Positions 27,184 through 36,162 of a DNA stretch of 64,000 nucleotides are shown here, piece after piece (position 1 is the first letter of the stretch; each line of letters starts with the position of its first letter). Under the pieces are notes generated by a model. That model was not told the origin of the DNA, ran no database searches, and worked only from the letters and a program-made list of their open reading frames with translations. The DNA is taken from the NCBI RefSeq assembly GCF_001458295.1, contig NZ_CYUD01000008.1:186001-250000 (forward strand), in the 5' to 3' direction. The DNA is from Ruegeria denitrificans. Lineage in GTDB: Bacteria; Pseudomonadota; Alphaproteobacteria; Rhodobacterales; Rhodobacteraceae. The position numbers and the translations under genes are program-made.

Positions 27184-27569
27184 TTCAGGGCTCCAATCGG
27201 GGGAATGCGGGCCGCACAGTTTTTGCGGAAATGTTCGGGACGTTCGCGCCATTTGACCAGACCGTCTTCGGCGGCGAGGTATTTAGTGACGCCTTCGACG
27301 ATGGTGTCGACATGGTCGGTTTCGTTCAGGTTTTCGTACACAAAGGTCCAGCGGGTCGGACCACCGCGCAGCACGATGGAACACCCTTGATCGCAATTCG
27401 ACAGGCATTCGACCGGTTTCAGCGCGATACCGTCGGGCAACCCGGCGTCTTCCAGCGCTTTGTGCAGCAAAGCACCCGGACGCTGTGCATCATCTTCAAT
27501 TGGCAGGCCACGACGACAGGTGGTGCAGACCAGCAGCTCGACTGGTGCAGTCTCGGTCACGTCTCTCAT
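27180..27569 (-). CDS. DUF1636 putative metal-binding / 2Fe-2S protein at the head of the cob operon
   Basis: 129 residues from ATG 27569, about 95 nt downstream of the B12 riboswitch and preceded by a G-rich run. Cysteines in LLVCTTCRRG (C15, C18) and VECLSNCDQGC match the DUF1636 thioredoxin-like ferredoxin pattern. It is the first gene of the cob operon and overlaps cobW by 4 nt, which suggests work with CobW in cobalt delivery; this is inferred from context. A paralogue lies at 11696-12040 near cbtBA. Confidence 0.82.
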   Translation of the reverse strand: MRDVTETAPVELLVCTTCRRGLPIEDDAQRPGALLHKALEDAGLPDGIALKPVECLSNCDQGCSIVLRGGPTRWTFVYENLNETDHVDTIVEGVTKYLAAEDGLVKWRERPEHFRKNCAARIPPIGALK

Positions 27570-27664
27570 CCCCCCAAATCCTCTTCGCAGGGGACGGGGT
27601 TTCATGCGGGCCACGTCTGCACATGGACCCGACACCGGATCACCCCGTCCGGTTTCAACTTCGG

Positions 27665-27845
27665 GCGCTGGCAGGTCTCCCGGCTTGCGGATGTCGAGGC
27701 GTTTGCCCCGGCAGATGTCCCGCCTTCCCGGCCTTTCGGGCCAGTGGCATTTGGGCACCCTCTCCGGTCACGGTCGCGGGGGCGGCTGCGTTTGACGGTC
27801 ACCCGCTGACGCATTCCCTTTTCATCCATCCTAAGATGGACACCA
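27665..27845 (-). promoter_or_regulatory. Cobalamin (B12) riboswitch heading the cob biosynthesis operon
   Basis: On the minus strand the order GGGAATGCG, then GCCCCCGCGACCGTGACCGG, then the B12 box AGCCGGGAGACCTGCCAGC (27686-27668) matches the cobalamin aptamer. It lies in the leader of the DUF1636-cobW-cobN operon and should repress it at high adenosylcobalamin. Ends are estimated from the paired segments. Confidence 0.9.
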
Positions 27846-27934
27846 ACGCAAGCGACATGCGGCACGGGCAGGGGGCTTGTCAAGCACGAGGCGCATGGTG
27901 AAATCGCTCAAGCCAAAAAAGCGACCAGCCTATG

Positions 27935-28819
27935 TCAATCCGCGGCATCAGCGGCCAGCCTTTCCCGCAGCCAGGCGCAAAACAACCCTGCCGCAGCGGT
28001 CGGTTGGGCAGCGCCTTGCGTACTGATCAGGTAATGCGACTGGGCAAAAGGAATCGCAGGACCCGCAATCACAATCGGCGCAGCCTGCCGGATCGCATTT
28101 CGGGCGAACCGTTCCAGCACCGTCGCGTAGCCCGCGCCAGCCATCACAAGCTGCAGCGCTGCGACCGAGGTGTCGACCGAATGGCGCGGCGGTTGATCCG
28201 GAGGCGCGATATCGTTGGCCTGAAAGTACCGCGCCCAGTTGTCCTCATATCCAAGGATGTGAATGAGGGGGCCTTGTGCCAACGCGTTCAGTGTCAGGGG
28301 GCTGTCCCCGGTCCGGCACACCGGCACCAGCTTTTCATCGGTCAGCTTTTCGGACTGAACCCCGGGCCAGTCTCCATAACCCAAGCGGATTTCCACATCC
28401 ACATCGCCGGGTGCCACACTGTCATTCCAGATATGTGAAACCAAACGCACGGGGATTTCCGGATGGCGCGCGGTAAAATCAGATAATTCCGCCGCGACCC
28501 AGTACGTGGCCGTCGAAATCGCCGCGCGGATTGTTAGTGTCTGGCGCGATGCGGGGCCGAACAGGCTGTTGGTGGATAGCGCAATATCACCAAGCGCGCG
28601 CCGAACCGTTAGGGAATAAGACTGTCCCAGCTCGGTCAGCTCTAACCGCCGGGCATTGCGGGTGAACAGCTTTTGGCCCAGTTCCGCCTCAAGCGAGCGG
28701 ATATGCAAAGAAACCGCCGTCTGCGTCAGCCCCAACTCTTTCGCTGTCGTGGTAAAGTTCAGATGACGCGCGGCGGTTTCAAAGCTACGCAGCCAAGAGG
28801 GATTTGGCAGGCGGTCCAT
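27935..28819 (-). CDS. LysR-family regulator (GcvA-like)
   Basis: 294 residues. N-terminal winged HTH (about 6-65: PSWLRSFETAARHLNFTTTAKELGLTQTAVSLHI, named here by its FTTTAKEL and TQTAVS motifs) and a C-terminal ligand-binding domain. The opening RLPNPSWLRSFE is typical of the GcvA/TrpI-like group. It is divergent from the hydroxyisobutyrate-dehydrogenase-like gene with 102 nt between, a common arrangement in which the regulator controls its neighbour. A broken paralogue lies at 29948-30445. Confidence 0.9.
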   Translation of the reverse strand: MDRLPNPSWLRSFETAARHLNFTTTAKELGLTQTAVSLHIRSLEAELGQKLFTRNARRLELTELGQSYSLTVRRALGDIALSTNSLFGPASRQTLTIRAAISTATYWVAAELSDFTARHPEIPVRLVSHIWNDSVAPGDVDVEIRLGYGDWPGVQSEKLTDEKLVPVCRTGDSPLTLNALAQGPLIHILGYEDNWARYFQANDIAPPDQPPRHSVDTSVAALQLVMAGAGYATVLERFARNAIRQAAPIVIAGPAIPFAQSHYLISTQGAAQPTAAAGLFCAWLRERLAADAAD

Positions 28820-28921
28820 AAATCACCAAATAATTTTGACCATAACTGGCATTATTAATCATTTTCCTTTCCCACAGACAACACGGATACTCTGCCCGAA
28901 TACGACCGTCAGGAGGGAAAC

Positions 28922-29878
28922 ATGAAAGTCGGATTTATCGGATTGGGAAATGTGGGCGGCAAACTGTCTGGCTCGCTTCTGCGCAATGGGATTGACCTGA
29001 CGGTTCATGACCTCAACCCCGATTTGGTGGCCGAGTTTGTGGCTAAAGGAGCAAAAGCCGCTGAAAGCCCGGCGCAGATGATGCGGGATTGTGACGCCGT
29101 TATCACCTGCCTGCCGTCCCCGGCTGCCTCAGACGCGGTGATGCAGGGCATGCTGCCCGAGGTCGAGCAGGGTAAAATTTGGATGGAGATGTCGACCACC
29201 GACGAAGCTGAGGTCAAACGTCTGGCCGCCATGGTGATCGAGCGCGGCGGTGCCGCCGTGGACTGTCCGGTCTCGGGCGGGTGTCACAGGGCGGCTACGG
29301 GTAATATCTCGATTTTTGCCGGTTGCGACCGCGAAACATTTGAGCGCATTCTGCCGTTCTTGACCACGATGGGGCGGCGTGTTTTGCACACGGGGAAGCT
29401 TGGTTCGGCCTCGGTTCTGAAGGTTCTGACCAACTATCTGGCAACCGCGAACCTGATCACCTGCGCCGAAGCGCTGGTGACGGCCAAGGCAGCCGGGATG
29501 GACCTCAACACCACCTATGAGGCGATCAAGATTTCGTCGGGTACCTCATTTGTGCATGAAACCGAAAGCCAGGTCATCCTGAACGGGTCGCGCGACATTT
29601 CGTTCACCATGGATCTTGTCAAAAAGGATATCGGGTTGTTCCAGGACGTCGCTGACCGTGCTGGCGTGCCCTTGGAAATCAATCCGGTGATGATAAGCAT
29701 CTTCGAGGACGGAATCGCACGCTATGGGGAACGCGAGCTGTCGCCGAACATCATCAAACGGTTAGAGGATGCGACCGGGCTGGATATCACCGCACCCGGT
29801 TTCCCGACCGAAATGCTGGATGATGAGCCGGAAGAGCCGGGTTATGAGGTCATCCCTCAGAGAAGCCCGGCACAATAA
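28922..29878 (+). CDS. 3-hydroxyisobutyrate-dehydrogenase-family NAD(P)-dependent oxidoreductase
   Basis: 318 residues. Rossmann motif VGFIGLGNVGGK at the start, substrate-site VDCPVSGGCHRAATG (about 113-127), and catalytic Lys167 with Asn171 in LKVLTNYL define the beta-hydroxyacid dehydrogenase family (3-hydroxyisobutyrate, tartronate semialdehyde, 6-phosphogluconate relatives). AGGAGGG lies 7 nt before ATG 28922. A strong terminator follows at 29910. A divergent LysR gene is the likely regulator. The substrate cannot be fixed from sequence alone; the 20-30 residue acidic C-terminal tail is an extension of the usual length. Confidence 0.87.
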   Translation: MKVGFIGLGNVGGKLSGSLLRNGIDLTVHDLNPDLVAEFVAKGAKAAESPAQMMRDCDAVITCLPSPAASDAVMQGMLPEVEQGKIWMEMSTTDEAEVKRLAAMVIERGGAAVDCPVSGGCHRAATGNISIFAGCDRETFERILPFLTTMGRRVLHTGKLGSASVLKVLTNYLATANLITCAEALVTAKAAGMDLNTTYEAIKISSGTSFVHETESQVILNGSRDISFTMDLVKKDIGLFQDVADRAGVPLEINPVMISIFEDGIARYGERELSPNIIKRLEDATGLDITAPGFPTEMLDDEPEEPGYEVIPQRSPAQ

Positions 29879-29909
29879 CGCCCTGCGTCAATAGGTAGAA
29901 AATCTGTAG

Positions 29910-29940
29910 CTCCCGAATGGCACCATTCGGGAGTTTTTTT
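29910..29940 (+). terminator. Rho-independent terminator
   Basis: CTCCCGAATGG and CCATTCGGGAG form an 11-bp stem closed by a very short loop, followed directly by seven T. It ends the dehydrogenase transcript 32 nt past the stop. Confidence 0.93.
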
Positions 29941-29947
29941 ATTTATC

Positions 29948-30445
29948 TTGAGTGTGCATCTCGCGTTTTCGATTGCGGGTGCGCCAAGTCGCGTCCTCGG
30001 ATCCGTCATGATAGGTGCCGAACCACTTGTCCCAAGGCATTTCCGCATTGCCGTAGTTGCACTCGTAATAGCGGTGATGAAGCCGGTGCAGGCAGACAAA
30101 TCAATAGAACAATTGCTGCAAAAGCCACTCATCCATATCCTGGGTTTCCAGCATATGTAGCAAAGGTATTTTTCCGCATTCAAGGTTCAGTCACCCGAAA
30201 AACCGGCGCCCTTCGTCGTCGACACGACAAGTGCCGCAGTGGATATCGTTGCCGCAGTTAGTGGCAATGTCATAGTTGTCGAGAGGTTTGCCAGAACTGC
30301 CGTAGAATCAGGCCGGAATATTGTGATTGCAGGAGAGGCAGTCCCGATAGATCAGGACCATTTTCTGGTTTCAGGGGTGAATGCAACAGCTGATATCGCC
30401 GCCAAACAACGTTTCGAAGCATGGCTGGAAGAGGTTTTCGAGTAA
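29948..30445 (+). pseudogene. Remnant of a LysR regulator (C-terminal domain, in-frame stop)
   Basis: One continuous reading frame encodes the effector domain of a LysR regulator, interrupted only by TAG at 30158-30160. Before the stop it reads KPLIHILGFQHM, after it QRYF...VDTTSAAVDIV...VVERFARTAVESGRNIVIAGEAVP. The intact regulator at 27935-28819 has GPLIHILGYEDNW-ARYF...VDTSVAALQLV...VLERFARNAIRQAAPIVIAG, so the two align across the stop, and the TAG stands where the intact gene has a Trp codon. The HTH half is absent; the frame begins just after the terminator. By eye about half of the aligned C-terminal residues are identical. Confidence 0.8.
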
Positions 30446-30605
30446 GTTCAAGGCGTTGCTGCCCCACGACTGCCAGCCCCAATAAAATCGCAGGTCCACG
30501 GTAGAGTTACAGCGATAAACAGCTCGACGTCGGCAAATCTGTAAAGACTGTTACATTGCTCACGACAGATCAAAGATGGGAGGATGCCAAGCGCGTCAAA
30601 AGAAG

Positions 30606-30654
30606 TGGAGGCGAGTACCGGAATCGAACCGGTGTACACGGATTTGTAATCCGC
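30606..30654 (-). repeat. Displaced tRNA-Cys 3' fragment (left attachment site)
   Basis: The 49 nt match positions 52189-52237 of the intact tRNA-Cys except at 30647 (T instead of C on the plus strand), which changes the anticodon position from GCA to ACA. The 5' half (acceptor strand and D arm) is missing, so it cannot fold into a tRNA. It is taken as the left attachment-site copy of the island. Confidence 0.88.
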
Positions 30655-31549
30655 GTACATCTCTGAAAGTTAAAGGAAATTTTGTAAACTGAAGGGCGGT
30701 TGGATCGCCAAATATCAATAGCTTACATGAAAATTGTAAACTACCAGTTTGCGTTGCAAGTGCATCCAGATGCTCACTGCATTGGTGATGTCATACTGAC
30801 GAAAGTATCCAAAGTCGCCAATACAGCTTTGAGCTATTCCCGTCCATGGATTAGGTCGGACCCATGACTCGATCAACTTGACAGGAAACGTAGAAGCGCT
30901 CCGGAGCGCGACCGTGCGTTCGGAGCGCCAAAAGAATGTCAGATTCATCCGAGAACTGCTTCCATCCCTACCACGTGAGCTACTGTTTCCCGAGCAGGCC
31001 CAGCTCGTCCGCAGCATCTACCTTTGGCTTCGCTATGAGTGTGTGTTGCCGCTCATAGGTTAGAAGCTTCATAGACCGCGCGGCACTTGAAATTGATGCC
31101 AGTACTAAATGAGGTCCGCGACGAAGAACGGCAATGGGAGGGTTCTGGTGTCATGGGGCTCGATGCAAACTCGGAACCCCAAAAGTCGTTCAACAAATCT
31201 TTCCTCTACAAACAAGTCGCAGGCCTCAGCTGGGCTGTCGGACCTGAAGCAAGACAAGACCAACTAAACTCGTGGCTTAGGTTCAGCGAGGTCAGCTAAA
31301 TCGAAATCAAGATTTCCTCTGGGTATTGGCCCGTTCTCGTTGAAACGGGAACAAATCACATGCAAATGAAATTTCGTTTATGAAATAAATTTCAAATATC
31401 AAAATTTATACCGAATGTATTTGACGCCTCCTTCGCGGCGACCTTAAAAGTGGAAGTGCAATAAACATCAATGAGTGAAATATCTTGCGATTCAGGTGAG
31501 GAGGAACAAGGCACCTAAACAGCAAGAGCTTTCTGCAGGGAGGAGATCT
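30655..31549. other. AT-richer island edge without a recognisable gene; leader of the first transporter operon
   Basis: About 0.9 kb. Only short frames occur (46 codons from the ATG at 30727; 61 codons at 30878-31063; 70 codons at 31087-31299), none with a family I recognise and none with a convincing ribosome site. The first 650 nt look like decayed DNA. From about 31320 the sequence turns very AT-rich with several inverted repeats, and it should hold the promoter and operator of the sugar-transport operon. Confidence 0.6.
31367..31394. promoter_or_regulatory. Candidate operator: TGAAATTT-N12-AAATTTCA
   Basis: A perfect 8-bp inverted repeat (31367-31374 and 31387-31394) with a nested ATTTC-N6-GAAAT. 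It lies 156 nt before the first substrate-binding-protein gene. The right arm is part of AATAAATTTCA, which recurs at 44417-44427 before the second transporter. It is a plausible site for one of the two SorC regulators of the island. Confidence 0.4.
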
Positions 31550-32566
31550 ATGAAGCACAGTGGATTAAACACATTCTTCGCATCCGCCGCATTGGCAGTT
31601 GCCGGAATCACCGCCGAGTCGACGCAGGCCGAAGGCATCATGTGTGAACCCGGCGAGACTTATGTTATGAACGTCATGGTTTCGGGCCACCCCTATTGGG
31701 TTCCGGTCTATCAGGGCTTCAAACAGGCGGCTGAGGCGTTCGGATGTGAGACCGTGTTCTCGGGCACGCCGGACTATGACATCACCAAGCAGATCGCCTC
31801 GTTCGAGCAGGATCTGGTTAAATCGCCCGCCGGTGTTCTGCTGCACCCGATGCAGTCCGACCCGTTCATCGAGCCGATCAACCGCGCCATCGACAACGGT
31901 ACCGATATCGTGACCTTTGCCGCTGACAGCCCGAATTCCAAGCGCACGGGCTATATCACATCGGACAACCATGCCGAGGCGAAGTTCGCAGCCGAAGAAA
32001 TCGTCAAACAGGTGGGTGACAGCGCCGAATATGCGGTTCTGGAAAACCCGGGCCAGTCGAACCATGACCTGCGCGTGACCTCTCTGATCGCTTATATGGA
32101 GGCGAACTATCCGAACATGAAACTGGTCGGTCGTCAGGCCACAAACCAGGATAGCAACGCAGCTTACCGTGCGACGGCCTCGATCATTCAGGCCAACCCG
32201 AACGTGGCCGCGATCTGGATCCCCGAGGCGGGCTCGGCAGAGGGTGCCGTGGCCGCCAAGCTGGAAGCCAATTCGGACATCCTGATCATGCACGCTGACG
32301 TGACGCCCACCACTCTGGAGCATATCCGGGCAGGCAACATCCACATGTCGCTGAACCCCAACCAAGGCGTTCAGGGCTTCATGGGCTTCATGGCGGTGCA
32401 TCTGGCAAACCGGGCGGACATCTTTGATCCGTTCAACGACTGGCAGACCAGCGGGTTCAACCCGGTTCAGATTCCGTTCATGGACAATGGCTTTGCGGTC
32501 ATCACCAAGGACAATGCGGACAGCTTTGATCTGAACGTCTACATGGAAGGCCGCGATCCGGCCTGA
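31550..32566 (+). CDS. Periplasmic sugar-binding protein of a ribose-type ABC transporter (module 1)
   Basis: 338 residues. Signal peptide about 1-30 ([21 protein letters not shown]...QAEG). The mature part is a Peripla_BP_4 / RbsB-LsrB-type fold: [44 protein letters not shown], and [18 protein letters not shown] near the C-terminus. ATG 31550 has GGAGGAG 5 nt upstream and starts the signal peptide; the open frame from 31475 is leader. It is the first gene of a long operon running to 44172, and is followed by an intercistronic hairpin. The ligand is unknown; the fold binds pentoses, hexoses, polyols or AI-2. Confidence 0.87.
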   Translation: MKHSGLNTFFASAALAVAGITAESTQAEGIMCEPGETYVMNVMVSGHPYWVPVYQGFKQAAEAFGCETVFSGTPDYDITKQIASFEQDLVKSPAGVLLHPMQSDPFIEPINRAIDNGTDIVTFAADSPNSKRTGYITSDNHAEAKFAAEEIVKQVGDSAEYAVLENPGQSNHDLRVTSLIAYMEANYPNMKLVGRQATNQDSNAAYRATASIIQANPNVAAIWIPEAGSAEGAVAAKLEANSDILIMHADVTPTTLEHIRAGNIHMSLNPNQGVQGFMGFMAVHLANRADIFDPFNDWQTSGFNPVQIPFMDNGFAVITKDNADSFDLNVYMEGRDPA

Positions 32567-32585
32567 TCGGGAAAACTCCCCGGTA

Positions 32586-32620
32586 AACCGCCCGCGCAGT
32601 TCCGATTTTCGCGGGCGGTT
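32586..32620 (+). repeat. Intercistronic hairpin between binding-protein and ATPase genes
   Basis: AACCGCCCGCG (32586-32596) and CGCGGGCGGTT (32610-32620) make a perfect 11-bp stem with a 13-nt loop and no following T-run. Such a structure after a binding-protein gene usually protects or partly terminates the message, so that more binding protein than ATPase is made. A comparable stem occurs at the same place in module 2 (45558-45617). Confidence 0.7.
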
Positions 32621-32657
32621 CCAGCAACCAATAAGAAACACCCAAGAAGGTGCTGCC

Positions 32658-34172
32658 ATGCAAGACGATGTGATCCTCCGGATATCGAACCTCAGCAGAT
32701 CCTTTGGCCCGGTCAAAGCGCTGCGCGGGATCGACTTTGAACTCCGCAAGGGGGAAATCCACGCGATTGCAGGGGAAAACGGCGCAGGCAAGTCGACCTT
32801 GATGAACGTGATCGACGGGATTTTGCAACCAGACAGCGGCGAGATCGTTCTGGATGGCAAGCCGGTCAAAATCTCGTCGCCCACAATGGCGCAGAAACTG
32901 GGCATTGGCTTTGTGCATCAGGAAATCGCCTTGTGCCCGGATGTGTCGGTGGCCGAGAACATTTTCATGGCCAAGACCAATGTCAGCCGGTCGTGGCTGA
33001 TGGACTACAAAAAACTTGAGCGCGAGGCCGTCGATGTGTTCCGGCAGCTCAGCGATATTGATCCGTCGGTTCTGGTAAAGAACCTTTCGATCTCGAACCA
33101 ACAGCTGGTCGAGATCGCCAAAGCCCTGACGCTGGATTGCCGCATTCTGATCCTCGATGAGCCCACAGCCGCACTCACGGAAACCGAGGCTCAGACCCTG
33201 TTTGGGATCATGCGCAAACTGGCGGATCAAGGGATTTCGATCATCTATATCTCACACCGCATGGTCGAGATTTTCGACAATTGCGACCGGGTGTCGGTGT
33301 TCCGGGATGGGCAGCATATCGTCACCAATAACGTGGCCGATATCCTGCCCAGCGACGTGGTCAACGCGATGGTCGGGCGGGTGATCGACAATCTGTATCC
33401 TGAAAAGCAGGAGGCGCCGTCGGATGAGGTCACCCTCGATGTGCGCAACCTGACCGAGGCGACGCGGTTCCGCGATGTGAATTTCACGCTGAAAAAGGGT
33501 GAGATTCTCGGCATAGCGGGTCTGATCGGCGCGGGCCGCAGCGAGATCGTCAAAGGTATCTGCCAGTTGGAAGGTGACGTGACCGGACAGGTCTGGCTGA
33601 ACGGCGAGGAACTCAAGCTGCGTAATTACCAGGACAGCATCGCCAAGGGGATGGTGTACTTGTCCGAGGACCGCAAAGGGGATGGCGTGTTCCTCGACTT
33701 GCCCATCGCCGCAAACGTCTCGGCCCTGAAGCTTGAACAGGTCGCGAACGGGATTGGTCTGATCCAGTCGGGTACGGAAGAAGCGCAGGCCGAGGCGTTG
33801 GGACGCAAGCTGAACCTCAAATGCGGGTCACTGAACGATCCGGTGTCGTCCCTGTCAGGGGGCAATCAGCAAAAGGTGGCGCTGGCCAAGATGCTTTCGG
33901 TCAATCCGCGCCTGATCTTTCTGGATGAACCAACCCGCGGTGTCGATGTGGGCGCGAAGTCCGAGATTCACCGCATTCTGCGCGAATTGGCGAATGACGG
34001 CGTGGGCATCGTGGTGATTTCCTCGGAGCTGCCCGAATTGATTGGTGTCTGCGACCGGGTGCTGGTGGTGCGCGAAGGGCGCATCAGCGGGCAGGTCACG
34101 GGCGATGAGATGACAGAAGAAAACATTATGCACCTGGCCTCGGTCATGGACGCGCAGGCCTCGGTCGCATGA
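32658..34172 (+). CDS. Sugar ABC transporter ATPase with two nucleotide-binding domains (module 1)
   Basis: 504 residues, the normal size of RbsA/MglA/XylG proteins. Domain 1 has Walker [10 protein letters not shown] (about 41-49), signature [15 protein letters not shown] and Walker [13 protein letters not shown]. Domain 2 has a divergent Walker [10 protein letters not shown], the signature [15 protein letters not shown] and Walker [13 protein letters not shown]. This asymmetry is normal for the carbohydrate uptake transporter-2 group. AAGGTG lies about 5 nt before ATG 32658. It powers the single permease encoded next, with the binding protein upstream. Confidence 0.93.
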   Translation: MQDDVILRISNLSRSFGPVKALRGIDFELRKGEIHAIAGENGAGKSTLMNVIDGILQPDSGEIVLDGKPVKISSPTMAQKLGIGFVHQEIALCPDVSVAENIFMAKTNVSRSWLMDYKKLEREAVDVFRQLSDIDPSVLVKNLSISNQQLVEIAKALTLDCRILILDEPTAALTETEAQTLFGIMRKLADQGISIIYISHRMVEIFDNCDRVSVFRDGQHIVTNNVADILPSDVVNAMVGRVIDNLYPEKQEAPSDEVTLDVRNLTEATRFRDVNFTLKKGEILGIAGLIGAGRSEIVKGICQLEGDVTGQVWLNGEELKLRNYQDSIAKGMVYLSEDRKGDGVFLDLPIAANVSALKLEQVANGIGLIQSGTEEAQAEALGRKLNLKCGSLNDPVSSLSGGNQQKVALAKMLSVNPRLIFLDEPTRGVDVGAKSEIHRILRELANDGVGIVVISSELPELIGVCDRVLVVREGRISGQVTGDEMTEENIMHLASVMDAQASVA

Positions 34173-34186
34173 GCGGAGAGACGAAA

Positions 34187-35182
34187 ATGGACAACACCGT
34201 GAACCTGGCTCATGCGGGCGCGACCGACGGCACACCGTTCCTGAAACGCCTGCTGCGGATGCGCGAGACCGGGCTGATCGTGATCATTCTGATGCTGTTT
34301 CTGATCATGTCCCTTGCTTCGCCCTATTTTCTGACCTGGGCCAATATGCGCGCCATGTCGATGGCATTTGCCGTCGATGGCCTGCTGGTGATTGGGATGA
34401 CGATCCTGCTGATTTCGGGCGGGATCGATCTGTCGGTGGGATCAGTGACGGCACTGGCGATGGTGATCGCGGGGTGGCTGTTCCTCAGCGGAATTGACCC
34501 TTGGGTCGCCTCGGCCATGGCGATTGCGCTGTGTACGGGGATTGGAGCTTTTATGGGGTTCTTCGTGACCAAGGTAGGGCTGCACCATTTCATCGTGTCG
34601 CTCGCGATCATGGTGATCGCGCGGGGCGCTTGCCTGCTATTCACCGGAGGTCGACCACTGGGACTTTATACCCTGCCGCCCGAGTTCAAATTCATCGGGC
34701 AGGGCACCATCGGGCCGATCCCGATCGTGATCGTCATCTTTGTGGTCTTCGTGATCGCCTTTGACTTCATGCTGCGGCGCACGACTATGTTCCGTAAAGT
34801 GTTCTATACCGGCAGCAACGAAAAAGCCGCCGCTTATTCCGGCATCCGTACCAAAAAGGTGTTCTTTCTGACCACCACGCTGTGTTCCACGCTCTGCGGT
34901 ATCGCAGGTATTATCTACATGGCGCGCTTTGGTTCGGCCCAACCCACCTTTGGACTGGGGCTGGAGCTGACCATCATCGCCGCCGCGGTCATTGGTGGGG
35001 CCAGCCTGAATGGCGGCTCGGGGTCGATCCTTGGTGCGATCCTCGGCGTGATCCTGCTGTCATTGGTCTCCAGCTCCTTGGCGCTGCTGGATGTGTCGGT
35101 TTATTGGCAGGATATCATCCGCGGTTCGATCCTGTTGGCGGCGGTGACCATCGACCACTACCTGAACAAAAGGCGCGGGTGA
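34187..35182 (+). CDS. Sugar ABC transporter permease (module 1)
   Basis: 331 residues and about nine to ten membrane segments of the RbsC/BPD_transp_2 family, with the conserved TILLISGGIDLSVGSVTAL motif and the EAA-like GGASLNGGSGSILGAILGVILL stretch (short motifs SGGIDLSVGS and GGASLNGG). ATG 34187 has GGAGAG at good distance; an ATG at 34169 overlapping the ATPase stop would add six residues. As the only permease of module 1 it probably works as a homodimer. The stop overlaps the regulator start by one base. Confidence 0.9.
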   Translation: MDNTVNLAHAGATDGTPFLKRLLRMRETGLIVIILMLFLIMSLASPYFLTWANMRAMSMAFAVDGLLVIGMTILLISGGIDLSVGSVTALAMVIAGWLFLSGIDPWVASAMAIALCTGIGAFMGFFVTKVGLHHFIVSLAIMVIARGACLLFTGGRPLGLYTLPPEFKFIGQGTIGPIPIVIVIFVVFVIAFDFMLRRTTMFRKVFYTGSNEKAAAYSGIRTKKVFFLTTTLCSTLCGIAGIIYMARFGSAQPTFGLGLELTIIAAAVIGGASLNGGSGSILGAILGVILLSLVSSSLALLDVSVYWQDIIRGSILLAAVTIDHYLNKRRG

Positions 35183-36162
35183 TGGTCGACAAGAAAAAAG
35201 ACTTTGAATTGATCCGGCAGATCCACACCGTTCTGGTCCTGCATTACCTTGAGGGCAAGAAACAGGCCGAGATCGCGCGCGATCTGAACCTGTCGAATTC
35301 CAAGGTCAATCGCCTGATCACGCAGGGCCGCAAGATGGGCATGGTCAAGATCGATATCGAAAGCCCGTTCGAAACCTTGATGAATATCGAACACAGCCTG
35401 ACCCGGTCGTCCAGCCTGTCCGAAGCTATCGTGACCCCCTCGGTCACGGGCAGTGCAGAAGCGACGCTGCAACAGGTCGGTCGCGCTGCTGCGAGCCACC
35501 TGCTTGAGACCCTGCGCGATGGCGATGTCATCGCGATCACTGGGGGCAAGGCGGTCAGTGCCACGGTCGAGGCGTTGGAGCCCGAGCGTGATTTTGACGT
35601 TACCGTGGTGCCGCTGACCGGCGGCATTCAGGGCAAGTACTATACGGACGTGAACCATCTTGCGACGCTGATGGCCGACCGATTGGGCGGCAAAACCATG
35701 TTGCTTCACGCGCCTCTGTTTGCCGAAAGCCGCGATCAGCGCGATATGCTGGAACAGGTGTCCACGATCCGCGAAGTGCTGGACCTCGCCCGTCGCGCCA
35801 ATGTGGCGCTGGTGGGTGTCGGGTCCATCGAGCCCGAAGGTTCCAGCTACTACGACTTGCATCCGGTGCCCGAGGCCGACCGCAAGATGCTGATGGGCAT
35901 GGGCGTGATCGGAGAGTTCCTTGCTCATCTGATCCATATCGACGGATCTGTGTCAAATTATGCGCTGAATTCGCGGTTGGTCTCGGTTGCGCCGACCGAT
36001 CTGAGCCCATGCACACGAGTGATCGGTGTTAGTGCGGGGGCGCAAAAAGTATTTCCGATTAAGGCGGTGCTGAACGGAAAGTTTCTCAATTCGCTGATCC
36101 TGGACGAAGATACAGCGACCGCAGTCATACAGGAAATGGAAGGAACACGAGATGTCGCATGA
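35182..36162 (+). CDS. SorC-family transcriptional regulator (module 1)
   Basis: 326 residues. An N-terminal HTH (about 10-60, KKQAEIARDLNLSNSKVNRLITQGRK; short motif LSNSKVNRLI) is joined to a sugar-phosphate-binding domain with ITGGKAVSATVEAL, PLTGGIQGKYYTDVNHLA and VGVGSIEPEGSSYYD. The SorC/DeoR-like group, which includes LsrR, EryD and CggR, responds to phosphorylated sugars, so the likely effector is the product of the FGGY kinase. ATG 35182 overlaps the permease stop (TGATG). A paralogue ends module 2 (49326-50294). Confidence 0.9.
   Translation: MVDKKKDFELIRQIHTVLVLHYLEGKKQAEIARDLNLSNSKVNRLITQGRKMGMVKIDIESPFETLMNIEHSLTRSSSLSEAIVTPSVTGSAEATLQQVGRAAASHLLETLRDGDVIAITGGKAVSATVEALEPERDFDVTVVPLTGGIQGKYYTDVNHLATLMADRLGGKTMLLHAPLFAESRDQRDMLEQVSTIREVLDLARRANVALVGVGSIEPEGSSYYDLHPVPEADRKMLMGMGVIGEFLAHLIHIDGSVSNYALNSRLVSVAPTDLSPCTRVIGVSAGAQKVFPIKAVLNGKFLNSLILDEDTATAVIQEMEGTRDVA

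Noticed and set aside
30606-30654. A second functional tRNA
   Set aside because: Only the 3' part from the anticodon arm is present; the 5' acceptor strand and D arm are missing.
30878-31063. Possible remnant of a large serine recombinase C-terminus (phrase PEQAQLVRSIYLWLR)
   Set aside because: The likeness to the FPAEQARI-type segment of such recombinases is only a few residues, with no catalytic domain nearby.
31330-31349. CCCGTT-N8-AACGGG inverted repeat as a terminator or operator
   Set aside because: The arms are only 6 bp, there is no T-run, and it is not repeated before module 2; it could be chance.
31565-32905. 446-codon minus-strand frame opposite the first binding protein
   Set aside because: Antisense shadow: it crosses the intercistronic hairpin and has no homology signal.
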